This document shows positions 40,435-49,625 of a stretch of 64,000 nucleotides of DNA, piece by piece. Where the stretch lies: NCBI GenBank assembly GCA_963736685.1, contig CAVTPZ010000036.1:1-64000 (forward strand). The letters are read 5' to 3'. This DNA comes from DASUPK01 sp963736685. GTDB taxonomy: Bacteria; Actinomycetota; Thermoleophilia; Solirubrobacterales; 70-9. Each line of letters begins with the position of its first letter. Position 1 is the stretch's first letter. The translations under genes and the position numbers were made by a program. Under the pieces are notes generated by a model. It was not told the origin of the DNA. It did not search any database and saw only the letters and a program-made list of their open reading frames with translations.

Positions 40435-40919
40435 TGAGACGCGCGCTCGCCGCCCTCGCGGTCCTTGTCCTCAGCCTCGCCGTAGCAAGCACTGCCCCAG
40501 CGGCTCACCCGGCTCAGAAAAAGCGCTGCAAGCACCACCATCATCACCGAAAGCGCTGCCACCACAAGTCCTCCGGCGGTTCAACCACCGGCGGGGGCGG
40601 CGGCGCCGCCGGACCGAACGGCCCACCCGGCCGCCTGCTGGTGACCGACCGGGAGATCAGCGCGACACAGCTCCAGCTGCAGCTCTCCCGTCCGAGCCTC
40701 GCGGCGGGCAGCGCGATCGTCGAGCAGTACAACGCGGGATCGGACGCTCACAACCTGATCCTCGAGAAGGGAGGCGAGGTCGCCTTCGCCTACCCGGATC
40801 TCGACCCCGGCGGCGACCAGCGCCAGACGATCACCCTGACCCGCGGGACCTACACGCTCTACTGCAGCCTGCTCGACCACCGAAGCCTGGGGATGCAGGC
40901 GACTCTCACTGTGAACTAG
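40434..40919 (+). CDS. Secreted cupredoxin-like protein
   Basis: This 161-residue protein has a Sec signal peptide (RRALAALAVLVLSLAVASTAPAAHP), then a Lys/His/Cys tract KKRCKHHHHHRKRCHHK, a Gly-rich linker and a C-terminal plastocyanin-like domain. The type I copper ligands are all in place: His in GSDAHNLIL and Cys, His and Met in YCSLLDHRSLGM. It would therefore be a small electron carrier or copper-binding protein outside the membrane. It overlaps the DUF1501 stop (TGATG), so the three genes form one operon. Its 3' end overlaps the converging glycosyltransferase by 14 bases. Confidence 0.85.
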   Translation: MRRALAALAVLVLSLAVASTAPAAHPAQKKRCKHHHHHRKRCHHKSSGGSTTGGGGGAAGPNGPPGRLLVTDREISATQLQLQLSRPSLAAGSAIVEQYNAGSDAHNLILEKGGEVAFAYPDLDPGGDQRQTITLTRGTYTLYCSLLDHRSLGMQATLTVN

Positions 40920-41928
40920 CCCTGAAACTCGCCTGCGCCCTTGCGAGGAACCGGGTCTTTGAACTCAGAGCCCATCGGATCAGGACCATGGCCCGACGGG
41001 TGAGGGTGGACAACCTCACCGTGGAGGGCCCACCGAGTCGAGCGAGAAGGAGCAGGGGCACGAGAGCCATCAGTCGCAGGAGAGCGCCCAGGCCGAGGGC
41101 CGCGGCGTACGCATCCGCCGCCCGCCTCCCCCGGTAACGCCGGAGGTACATCCATGGCGCCTGACCGATCTCCATTTGGAAGAGAAGGTCTCGGCGCGGG
41201 GAGCGGATCGAGCTGTACCCGGCGTCGTGGAGGACCGTGGCCTGCGGGACATACATCAACTCGAGCCCGGCGGATCCAATCCGCGCGCAGAGATCCAGAT
41301 CCTCCAGGAACATGGGCAGGGTCTCGTCGAGGAACCCGACGCGCTCGAGGGCGGCTCGGGTCACCAGCAGCGCAGCGCCCGTCAAGCAGGGAACCGGAAC
41401 GGGATCTCCCTGCAATCCGAGCGCCAGGCCTTCCCCACGCCCCAGCCCGTCGAGCACACGCCTGGCTCCCAGCTGACGTGCCAAGGCGTAGGCCGGAGTC
41501 GGGAACCGCTTGGCGGAATGGTCGTGCAGCACGCCGCCCGAGTCCATCAGGCGCGGGCCGGCGGCACCCGCGGCCTCATTCGCGTTGAGCGCGCCGCACA
41601 GCAGTGGCAGCGCTCCGGGAAGCAGTCGGGTGTCGGGATTGAGGAGCAGAATCCGGGAGCCTCGCGCTCGCCGCATCCCGACGTTCGCGGCCGCTGCGAA
41701 CCCCAGGTTCGCCCCAGTCTCAAGCGTGTCGACCCGCGCGAAGTCCCGCTTGATCAGTCCAAGGGTTCCGTCGCTGCTGGCGTTGTCCGCGACGATGATC
41801 TCGTCGTTGGGCTCGACAGCCTCGGACACGCTCCGCAGGCAATCACCGATGACGTCGCCGGCATTCCAGGTGACGATGACAACCGAAATCCCCGGAACCG
41901 CATCCGATGCGTCGCCGGAGGCGTTCAC
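40906..41928 (-). CDS. Family 2 glycosyltransferase (rhamnosyltransferase-like)
   Basis: This 340-residue protein has a GT-A domain: ISVVIVTWNAGDVIGDCLRSV, EIIVADNASSDGTLGLI, TGANLGFAAAANVGMRRARGSRILLLNPDTRL (DxD-like NPDT), VPCLTGAALLVTRAALERVGFLDETLPMFLEDLDLCARI (ED base region), then a C-terminal hydrophobic stretch (LGLGALLRLMALVPLLLLARLGG) that probably anchors it to the membrane. This is the pattern of WbbL-type rhamnosyl and related transferases in cell-wall polysaccharide synthesis. The GTG start follows the gatB stop by seven bases. Confidence 0.88.
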   Translation of the reverse strand: MNASGDASDAVPGISVVIVTWNAGDVIGDCLRSVSEAVEPNDEIIVADNASSDGTLGLIKRDFARVDTLETGANLGFAAAANVGMRRARGSRILLLNPDTRLLPGALPLLCGALNANEAAGAAGPRLMDSGGVLHDHSAKRFPTPAYALARQLGARRVLDGLGRGEGLALGLQGDPVPVPCLTGAALLVTRAALERVGFLDETLPMFLEDLDLCARIGSAGLELMYVPQATVLHDAGYSSIRSPRRDLLFQMEIGQAPWMYLRRYRGRRAADAYAAALGLGALLRLMALVPLLLLARLGGPSTVRLSTLTRRAMVLIRWALSSKTRFLARAQASFRASSQ

Positions 41929-41935
41929 GGTGCGA

Positions 41936-43374
<1,439 letters not shown>

Positions 43375-43378
<4 letters not shown>

Positions 43379-44811
43379 CTCGCCCCTCCGTTCGCGCGGA
43401 AGCCGATCGCGCCCTCGAGGGCGTGGGCCGCGTCAAGCATCGCGGAGTCGCTGAACGCCGGGCCGGCGATCTGGAATCCCACCGGCAGCTCCGGCCCGCC
43501 GCCGTCGGGCGCGGCAACTCCCGCGGGAATCGAGATCGCGGGGATTCCGGCCAGCGGCATCGGCACGGTGCAGTAGTCGTTCATGTACATCGCCAGCGGG
43601 TCGCCGGTCTTCGAGCCCAGCTCGAACGCGACCGTCGGCGAGGTCGGGGTGACGACGAAGTCGAAGCGCTCGAAGGCCTTCGAGAAGTCCTCGGCGATCT
43701 TGGTGCGGACCCGCTGGGCGCGGCCGTAGTAGGCGTCGTAGTAACCCGACGAGAGGGCGTAGGTGCCGAGCATGATCCGGCGCTTCACCTCGGCTCCGAA
43801 TCCCTCGGCGCGGGTCTCCTCATACATTTCGGTGAGGTCTTCGGCTTCCACCCGCATCCCGTAGCGCACACCATCGAACCGGGCCAGGTTCGCGGACGCC
43901 TCCGCCGGGGCGAGCACGTAGTAGGCGGAGATGCCGTGTGGAGCGTGCGGAAGCTCGGTCTCGGAAACCTCCCCGCCGAGCTCCTCGATCAGAGCGACGG
44001 TGCGCTCGAAGACCTCCTTGACGCCGGATTCGATCCCCTCCGCCTCGGACGCGAGCTCCTTGGGGATGCCGAAGCTGAGGCCCTTGAGGTCCTCCCGGCT
44101 GGGGAGCTCGATCCCACCCTCGATTCCGACCGAGGTTGAGTCGCATGGGTCGCGCCCCTCCACCGCCTGCAGGACCAGCGCGGCATCCGTCACGTCCCTG
44201 GTCAGGGGCCCGCACTGGTCGAGCGACGACGCGAAGGCGATCATCCCGTACCGGGAGACGGCGCCATAGGTGGGCTTCATGCCGACGACCCCGCAGAGCG
44301 CAGCCGGCTGGCGGATCGAGCCACCCGTGTCGGTCCCGATCGCGCAGGGCGCCAGGCGCCCGGCGACGGCCGCGGCGCTGCCGCCGGAGGACCCGCCCGG
44401 TACGCGGCCCTGGTCCCACGGGTTGAGGACCGGTCCGTAACCGGAGTTCTCGTTCGAGGAGCCCATCGCGAACTCGTCCATGTTCGCCTTGCCGAGCACG
44501 CGCGCCCCGGCCTCGCGGAGCTTGCGGACCGCGGTCGCCGTGTAGGGCGGGTGGTAGCCCTCGAGGATCCGCGAGCCGGCCGTGGTCGGGATGCCCTCGG
44601 TGCAGAAGATGTCCTTGACCGCGACTGGGATCCCGCCCAGCTTGCCGTCGCCGGCATCCTCCGGCTGCTCAGCGGTCCAGAGGAAGGCATTCAGCGAATC
44701 CCCCGCAGCCGCCTCGCGGTAGGCGTTGAAGTACTCGTCCGCCGAGAGCTCGCCTGAGCGGATCTGCTCGGCCGCCTCGGCGACCGTGAGATCGATCGGA
44801 TCGCCCGCCAT
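43375..44811 (-). CDS. gatA: Asp/Glu-tRNA amidotransferase subunit A
   Basis: GatA (478 residues) releases ammonia from glutamine. It has the amidase signature with the Ser-cisSer-Lys triad: GIPVAVKDIFCTEG (Lys), VPGGSSGGSAAAVAGRLAPCAIGTDTGGSIRQPAALCGVVGMKPTYGAVSRYG (both Ser). ASSLDQCGPLTRDVTDAALVLQ and the C-terminal PLAGIPAISIPAG also fit. The ATG is directly adjacent to the gatC stop. gatCAB order is intact, as expected in bacteria that charge tRNA-Gln or tRNA-Asn indirectly. Confidence 0.97.
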
Positions 44812-45096
44812 CTACGCCTGGGGCGAGGGGACGCGGAAGGCGCCGGAGGCCGGATCGGGGGCGCTCTCCAGCACCTCGTCGCGATCCCAGCTCGGCCGAG
44901 GCTCGTCGGGCCGGAAGACGTTCTCGAGCGCGATCACGTGCGACGTCGGCTCGACCCCATCGAGGTCGAGCTCGGAGATCCGCTCGACGTGTTCGAGGAT
45001 GCCCGAGAGCTCGCTGGCCATCCGCTCGACCTCTTCGTCGGTCAGCCTGAGCCGGGCGAGCTTGGCGACGTGCAGAACCTGCTCCCGGTCGATCAT
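44812..45096 (-). CDS. gatC: Asp/Glu-tRNA amidotransferase subunit C
   Basis: GatC (94 residues) stabilises GatA/GatB. MIDREQVLHVAKLARLRLTDEEVERMASELSGILEHVERISELDLDGVEPT is the canonical sequence, and PSWDRDEVLESAPDPASGAFRVP the usual ending. ATG 45096 is preferred over an in-frame ATG at 45108 because TATGAT, a good -10, lies 7 bases before it. Confidence 0.95.
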   Translation of the reverse strand: MIDREQVLHVAKLARLRLTDEEVERMASELSGILEHVERISELDLDGVEPTSHVIALENVFRPDEPRPSWDRDEVLESAPDPASGAFRVPSPQA

Positions 45097-45103
45097 GCGC
45101 CGG

Positions 45104-45109
45104 ATCATA
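45104..45109 (-). promoter_or_regulatory. Putative -10 (TATGAT) for gatCAB
   Basis: TATGAT is the closest match to the TATAAT consensus among the leaderless promoters here and lies 7 bases before the gatC ATG. Confidence 0.55.
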
Positions 45110-45129
45110 GGCATAGGATCCCCGCCGCC

Positions 45130-45570
45130 ATGACGGGGGAGAAAGCCGAGCGGTTCGTCGTTCTGAGCCTGCGCCTGCTGGCGGTCGGGTTCGCCATCAC
45201 CGGCTTCTTCTTCATCGCCTGGCCCGACGGGACGCTCGACCGAATCACCGAGCTCGGGCACCACTTCGGCTTCCACACCCCCGCGCCGAAGACTAACGAG
45301 CGCCTCTGGCTCTCCCTCGGCTTCGCCTACATGGTGGTGATCACGTTCCTGGCCTGGATCGCGTCCACCGACGTGGTCCGGTACCGGCCGATGATCCTCG
45401 CCCTCGCCGCCGGCAAGGCCGCCTCATCGATCACCTCGCTGATCTTCTTCATCCAGGACGACGTCTTCGCCTACCTGCTGAACGGCATCGTGGACGGCTC
45501 CCTGGTGTTCGTCTCGCTGCTCCTCTGGGCGCTCGCCGGGCGGGTCAGCTCCCCAGCCGCCCCTCCCTGA
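45130..45570 (+). CDS. Four-helix membrane protein of unknown function
   Basis: This 146-residue protein has four hydrophobic helices (FVVLSLRLLAVGFAITGFFFI, LWLSLGFAYMVVITFLAWIAS, MILALAAGKAASSITSLIFFI, LLNGIVDGSLVFVSLLLWALAG). No family is recognised. Its TGA stop (45568-45570) is in the same frame as the GMC oxidoreductase gene and its apparent N-terminal extension, which begins right after it. TAGGAT 10 bases before the ATG may be a -10, shared back to back with gatC. Confidence 0.72.
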   Translation: MTGEKAERFVVLSLRLLAVGFAITGFFFIAWPDGTLDRITELGHHFGFHTPAPKTNERLWLSLGFAYMVVITFLAWIASTDVVRYRPMILALAAGKAASSITSLIFFIQDDVFAYLLNGIVDGSLVFVSLLLWALAGRVSSPAAPP

Positions 45571-45678
45571 AGGCGCCCGCCGGGGCTCCGGGCCGCCGAG
45601 CTCAGGACTCTGCGAGCGATCGCGGAGGCGGTCGCCCCTGGTGAGGACGGCCTGCCGGCCGCTGGGAGCGAGGTACCG

Positions 45679-47505
45679 GTGGCAGAGCCACTCGCTCGCT
45701 TTCTCTCGCGCATGCCCGCACGCACGGTGCAGGTGGTCCGCCTCGCCCTTCGGGTGATCGAGCTCCTCCCCTTTCCCTGGCGCTTCAGCCGGATGAGCGT
45801 TGATGGGCGCTCGGAGTACATGGCGAAGATGGAGAGCTCGCGCTTCCCGATCTACCGCGACCTCCTCCTGCTGGCGAAGCTCCTTGCGACGGTCGGCTGG
45901 GCGCGCGACGAGCGCGTGCGGCGCGCCGTCGGCGTCGAGTCCCGCTGCGCGATGGCCGATGGCGCCCCTCAGCCATCCTCGCCCGGCGTCGGGGATCTCG
46001 AGCCGCGCGGCGCCGGAGAGGACTGCGAGGTCGCGATCGTCGGCTCTGGTGCGGGCGGAGCCGCCGCCGCCGCGATCCTGGCCGAGGCCGGATTCGACGT
46101 GATGGTGCTCGAGTCCGGTCCCTACGTGGACAAGACGACGTATCCGGCCGACCCGCTGGAGGGCCTGCCCCTGCTCTACCGCGACGGAGGGATGACGATC
46201 GCGATCGGCAAGCCCGCGATCCCCATCCCGGTCGGCCGAACCGTCGGTGGAACCACGGTGATCAACTCGGGAACCTGCTTCCGCGCTCCCGCGGAGGTGA
46301 TCGAGGAATGGCGCGAGAAGGAGGGCATCGCCTGGGCCGGCGACCTCGACCCTCTCTACGCGGCCGCGGAGGAGACGCTGGCTGTCACTCCGCTCGACCT
46401 GGAGACACTCGGTCGAAACGGCCAGCTCTGCGCCGAGGGAGCCGCCGCGCTCGGCGCAAGCGGAGGGCCGATCAGCCGCAACGCCGGCCGCTGCGTCCAG
46501 TGCAGCTCCTGCCCTCTCGGCTGCCGGATCGACGCCAAACGGGCCACCCACGTCTCCTATCTGCCGCGCGCCGTCGCCGCGGGAGCGCGCGTCCGCGCAG
46601 GGGTGCGCGTCCAGCGCGTTATCACCGAAGACGAGCGGGCGACCGGACTTGCCTGCCGAGCCGGGTTCCCAACCACCGGCCCCGATGAGCTCTCCCGCAA
46701 CGGGCGGCCTCCCGTGAGCCGCGACTGGCAGGTCCGGGCGAAGACGGTGATCAGCGCGGGGGGAGCCTTCGGCACCCCGGAACTGCTGCTCCGCTCGGGG
46801 ATCCGCCACCCAGCCCTCGGCAGGCACCTCCACATCCATCCCGCCGCCTGGATCGGCGCCCGCTACGAGGAGGAGGTCCGCGGCTGGGAGGGCGTGATGC
46901 AGAGCTACTACGTCGATCAGTGGCAGTCACAGGGCATCCTGCTCGAGGCCACCTTCACCCCCCTCTCCTTCGGCGCCCAGTGGCTGCCGGGCGTCGGGGC
47001 CGATTTCTCGGACCGTGTCGCCCACTTCGGCAACATCGCCTCGATCGGAGTACACCTGCACGACCGGTCGGAGGGCAGGGTCGGGCTCGCCGGAAACGGG
47101 TCCCTGAAGCTCTCCTACCGCCTGCTCGAGGAGGAGGCGCGGACGATCCAGTTCGGGATCGCCCGCGCGGCCGAGGTCCATTTCGCGGCCGGAGCGACCG
47201 AGGTCTACCCGAACGTCGGGCCGATCTCGATCATCAAGCGGGGGCAACTGGCCGACTTCGAGTCGATGCGCCTGAAGCCCTCGGACCTGCGGCTCGAGGC
47301 CTTTCACCCGATGAGCAGCGCGCGCATGGGGACCGACCCCGACACCAGCGTCTGCGATACGCGCGGCGCGGTCCGTGGAGTCGAGAGCCTCTACATCGCC
47401 GACGCGAGCCTGCTCCCCACCTCCGTCGGGGTGAACCCCATGATGACCATCATCGCCTGCGCCACCCACGTGGCGGGCGACGTCGGTACTGCGCTAGGCG
47501 GCTGA
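45679..47505 (+). CDS. GMC-family FAD-dependent oxidoreductase (long-chain alcohol oxidase-like)
   Basis: This 608-residue flavoprotein has CEVAIVGSGAGGAAAAAILAEAGFDVMVLESGPYV (FAD Rossmann motif), PVGRTVGGTTVINSGTCFR, NAGRCVQCSSCPLGCRIDAKRATHVSYLPRAVAAGARV (Cys-rich loop), TVISAGGAFGTPELLLRSGI, and the C-terminal HPMSSARMGTDPDTSVCDTRGAVRGVESLYIADASLLPTSVGVNPMMTIIACATH with the catalytic His-Asn pair. It resembles fatty/long-chain alcohol oxidases and cholesterol-oxidase relatives. GTG 45679 has GAGG upstream, but in-frame residues LRAAELRTLRAIAEAVAPG just upstream (from 45571) look like the conserved N-terminus and lack any ATG, GTG or TTG. Confidence 0.87.
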   Translation: MAEPLARFLSRMPARTVQVVRLALRVIELLPFPWRFSRMSVDGRSEYMAKMESSRFPIYRDLLLLAKLLATVGWARDERVRRAVGVESRCAMADGAPQPSSPGVGDLEPRGAGEDCEVAIVGSGAGGAAAAAILAEAGFDVMVLESGPYVDKTTYPADPLEGLPLLYRDGGMTIAIGKPAIPIPVGRTVGGTTVINSGTCFRAPAEVIEEWREKEGIAWAGDLDPLYAAAEETLAVTPLDLETLGRNGQLCAEGAAALGASGGPISRNAGRCVQCSSCPLGCRIDAKRATHVSYLPRAVAAGARVRAGVRVQRVITEDERATGLACRAGFPTTGPDELSRNGRPPVSRDWQVRAKTVISAGGAFGTPELLLRSGIRHPALGRHLHIHPAAWIGARYEEEVRGWEGVMQSYYVDQWQSQGILLEATFTPLSFGAQWLPGVGADFSDRVAHFGNIASIGVHLHDRSEGRVGLAGNGSLKLSYRLLEEEARTIQFGIARAAEVHFAAGATEVYPNVGPISIIKRGQLADFESMRLKPSDLRLEAFHPMSSARMGTDPDTSVCDTRGAVRGVESLYIADASLLPTSVGVNPMMTIIACATHVAGDVGTALGG

Positions 47506-47895
47506 GGACTTGGGCGCCTTCATGGGCTGCATCCCCATGTAGCCGCCGATCGTGATGGCGATCGCGGATGCCAGGCCGATCCAGGCGCCGATCTCGACGC
47601 TCGGGTCGCCGGCCCCGGGCGGGTCGATCATGCGGATCACGATCAACACCACGGCCACGAAGCCGAAGCCGGTCGCGACAGAGGACCCGGCGACCGGATA
47701 GCTGACCGAGATCCCGAGCAGGACGCAGACCGCCACGGAGAGGGCCACGGCGGCCGTGGCTGCGAGCAGGATGTCGATGACGCCGAACGCCTGCCAGGCG
47801 GTGGCATCCATCCCTCCGGCGGAATACCAGGGCAGAACGCCGGCGACGAGCAGGCCGACGCCACCGATGGCCCCGACCAGCTCGCCCGCCCGCAA
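47494..47895 (-). CDS. Four-helix membrane protein, tandem paralogue 1
   Basis: This product of about 133 residues begins LRAGELVGAIGGVGLLVAGVLPWYS and has four helices, ending GYMGMQPMKAPKSSAA. It is the last of four neighbouring paralogues that share an N-terminal RL-x-GE/Q-xVAAIG motif followed by a helix ending in FLPW or VLPW. TTG 47895 is the first canonical start. Alignment to the paralogues suggests translation could begin slightly upstream at a CTG (47905-47907) that overlaps the previous stop as CTGA, like the GTGA and TTGA overlaps elsewhere. Function unknown. Its 3' end overlaps the GMC gene end by 12 bases. Confidence 0.65.
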   Translation of the reverse strand: MRAGELVGAIGGVGLLVAGVLPWYSAGGMDATAWQAFGVIDILLAATAAVALSVAVCVLLGISVSYPVAGSSVATGFGFVAVVLIVIRMIDPPGAGDPSVEIGAWIGLASAIAITIGGYMGMQPMKAPKSSAA

Positions 47896-47903
47896 ACCTC
47901 GGT

Positions 47904-48341
47904 TCAGTACCGCTCGCCCCCGGATGTCTCCTGCATCGTCAGGTAGCCGCCCACGGCGACGCCCGCGCATGCGATCAGGCCGAGGAACAGGCCGATCTTG
48001 CGGTCCGCGTCGCCAGGTGTGTCGAACACCTGGTAGAAGATCAGGATCGTGCCGACTCCGCCGAGGAGCGCCGTCGCCATCGCGGCCATCGGCGCGTCCG
48101 CGCCGTCTCCCATCAGCGCCAGGACGGCAGGCACCAGCGCCACCAGAATCACGATCAACAGGTAGATGTCGAGCGGATTCTCAGCCTCCCAGAGGCTGAA
48201 GTTCTTCGATCCGCCGATCGTCGTCCCGCCGACGGTCACGGCTCCTGAAACGCCGAACCAGGGCAGAAAGCTGATGATGAAAAGGGCGATCGCCGCAATC
48301 GCGGCGACGAGCTGCCCTTGAGTCAACCTGTTCGCGTCCAA
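47904..48341 (-). CDS. Four-helix membrane protein, tandem paralogue 2
   Basis: This 145-residue paralogue reads MDANRLTQGQLVAAIAAIALFIISFLPWFGVSG, then a short extracytoplasmic loop, IYLLIVILVALVPAVLALMGD, TALLGGVGTILIFYQVFD, DRKIGLFLGLIACAGVAVGGYLTMQE. The pattern DRKIG-x-FLGL-x-AxxxAxGGY-xxMQE is shared with paralogue 3. The TTG start has GGAGGAGG upstream. No known family or function. Confidence 0.75.
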   Translation of the reverse strand: MDANRLTQGQLVAAIAAIALFIISFLPWFGVSGAVTVGGTTIGGSKNFSLWEAENPLDIYLLIVILVALVPAVLALMGDGADAPMAAMATALLGGVGTILIFYQVFDTPGDADRKIGLFLGLIACAGVAVGGYLTMQETSGGERY

Positions 48342-48374
48342 TTTGCCTCCTCCGTGTCCATTCCTTGAACGAGC

Positions 48375-48827
48375 CTATATCTCACCGGCGACCTCTTCCT
48401 GCATCGCCCTGTATCCGCCGTAGGCGACGCTCAGCGCGGCGACCAGGCCGATGAAGGCGCCGATCTTCCGGTCGGCTCCGTCCGGGAAGTCGACCGTCAG
48501 GAAGGCGGCGATCAGGATCACCGCGACGACTCCGAGAAGGAACGTGGCCGCCGACACGAACGAGAACTCCTCGGAGCTGTCGGTGAGCGCCAGAACGGCC
48601 GGCAGCACGGCGACGATCACGGTGATGAGCAGATAGATGTCAAGCGTCGAGCCCTTCCAGACGTTGTCCGAAGTGCTTCCTGCGGCTGCCGCCGCGCCGG
48701 GCGGCAGCTGGATCCCGGACGGGAGCGAAGGTCCGCTAATCCCGATCCAGGGCAGGAACATCGCGATCAGCAGCACGACGGCTCCGACCGCCGCGATGAT
48801 CTGTCCCTGAGAAAGCCTTCCAGTCAT
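48375..48827 (-). CDS. Four-helix membrane protein, tandem paralogue 3
   Basis: This 150-residue paralogue (MTGRLSQGQIIAAVGAVVLLIAMFLPWIGISG) has a longer loop (LPSGIQLPPGAAAAAGSTSDN), then IYLLITVIVAVLPAVLALTDSSE, FLLGVVAVILIAAFLTVDFPDGADRKIGAFIGLVAALSVAYGGYRAMQEE. It is the closest relative of paralogue 2. ATG 48827 follows GGAGGACTGAAA. No known function. Confidence 0.75.
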   Translation of the reverse strand: MTGRLSQGQIIAAVGAVVLLIAMFLPWIGISGPSLPSGIQLPPGAAAAAGSTSDNVWKGSTLDIYLLITVIVAVLPAVLALTDSSEEFSFVSAATFLLGVVAVILIAAFLTVDFPDGADRKIGAFIGLVAALSVAYGGYRAMQEEVAGEI

Positions 48828-48903
48828 TTTCAGTCCTCCGTCGAGTTCAGCGAGCGCGCTGACCCTACACAGGCCGGCACATGTAAACGGCCGGTATCGC
48901 CGG

Positions 48904-49590
48904 CTACTTCTTTCCGCTCTTGCGCTTGCTGGCGCCGGAGCGGGACGAGCTCGACTTCTTCTTCGTTGAGCCCGACGACTTCGCCTTGGATCCGGAACGC
49001 GCGGCCGGCTTCTTCTTGGTCGGGCGCTTGGTCGTGGAGGAGTCGCTCGAGGTCGAGCCGCTTTTGGCGGTGGTCGACGCCAGGGGCGATGGCGGGACAA
49101 CCGGAGCGCTCGCCGAGGCGGCTCGGGTGCGGCCGCCCGCGACGGGCACCAGGGGCGCGAAGCCTTCCTCGCCGAGTGCCATCAGGGCGCCGGCGGTGAT
49201 GGCGATCGCCGCGGCCAGGCCGAGGAAGACCCCGATCTTGAGCGTGGGCGAGCCGGCGAACATCCGCCAGAGAATGAGGAGGACGGCCAGCGTGCCGAGC
49301 AGCGCCGTGACAGCTCCGCGCCGCACCGGGATGTTCACTCGCTGCCCGGCCATCGCCAGGTACGCCAGAGCGATCCCCGAGACGCCCGAGAGGATGATCA
49401 GGAACCCCGGCAGGTCGATGAGCGCATCCCAGCCGCTGATGCCCGGATGAGAGAGGGTGGCGGTGCCGCTGACCAGGCTGCCGCTCACCTCCGCGCCTCC
49501 GCCGTACCAGTCGAAGAACAGGAACACGAACAGGGCGACGCCGCCGATCCCGGCGACGATCTCCCCCGTGCGCAGCCTTGATGAGTCCAC
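48904..49590 (-). CDS. Four-helix membrane protein with basic tail, tandem paralogue 4
   Basis: This 228-residue paralogue begins VDSSRLRTGEIVAGIGGVALFVFLFFDWYGGG, has the same four-helix core (to about residue 145, ending AITAGALMALGEEG), and carries a unique 75-residue Ser/Lys/Thr-rich C-terminal tail (TKRPTKKKPAARSGSKAKSS to KRKSGKK) that resembles the histone-H1-like tails of actinobacterial nucleoid proteins. It could bring a membrane protein into contact with DNA, RNA or anionic polymer; this is inference. GTG 49590 has GGAGG eight bases upstream. folD lies just upstream. Confidence 0.75.
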   Translation of the reverse strand: MDSSRLRTGEIVAGIGGVALFVFLFFDWYGGGAEVSGSLVSGTATLSHPGISGWDALIDLPGFLIILSGVSGIALAYLAMAGQRVNIPVRRGAVTALLGTLAVLLILWRMFAGSPTLKIGVFLGLAAAIAITAGALMALGEEGFAPLVPVAGGRTRAASASAPVVPPSPLASTTAKSGSTSSDSSTTKRPTKKKPAARSGSKAKSSGSTKKKSSSSRSGASKRKSGKK

Positions 49591-49625
49591 TGAATCAGCC
49601 TCCGTCGATGGATTGCGGAGGGGAT

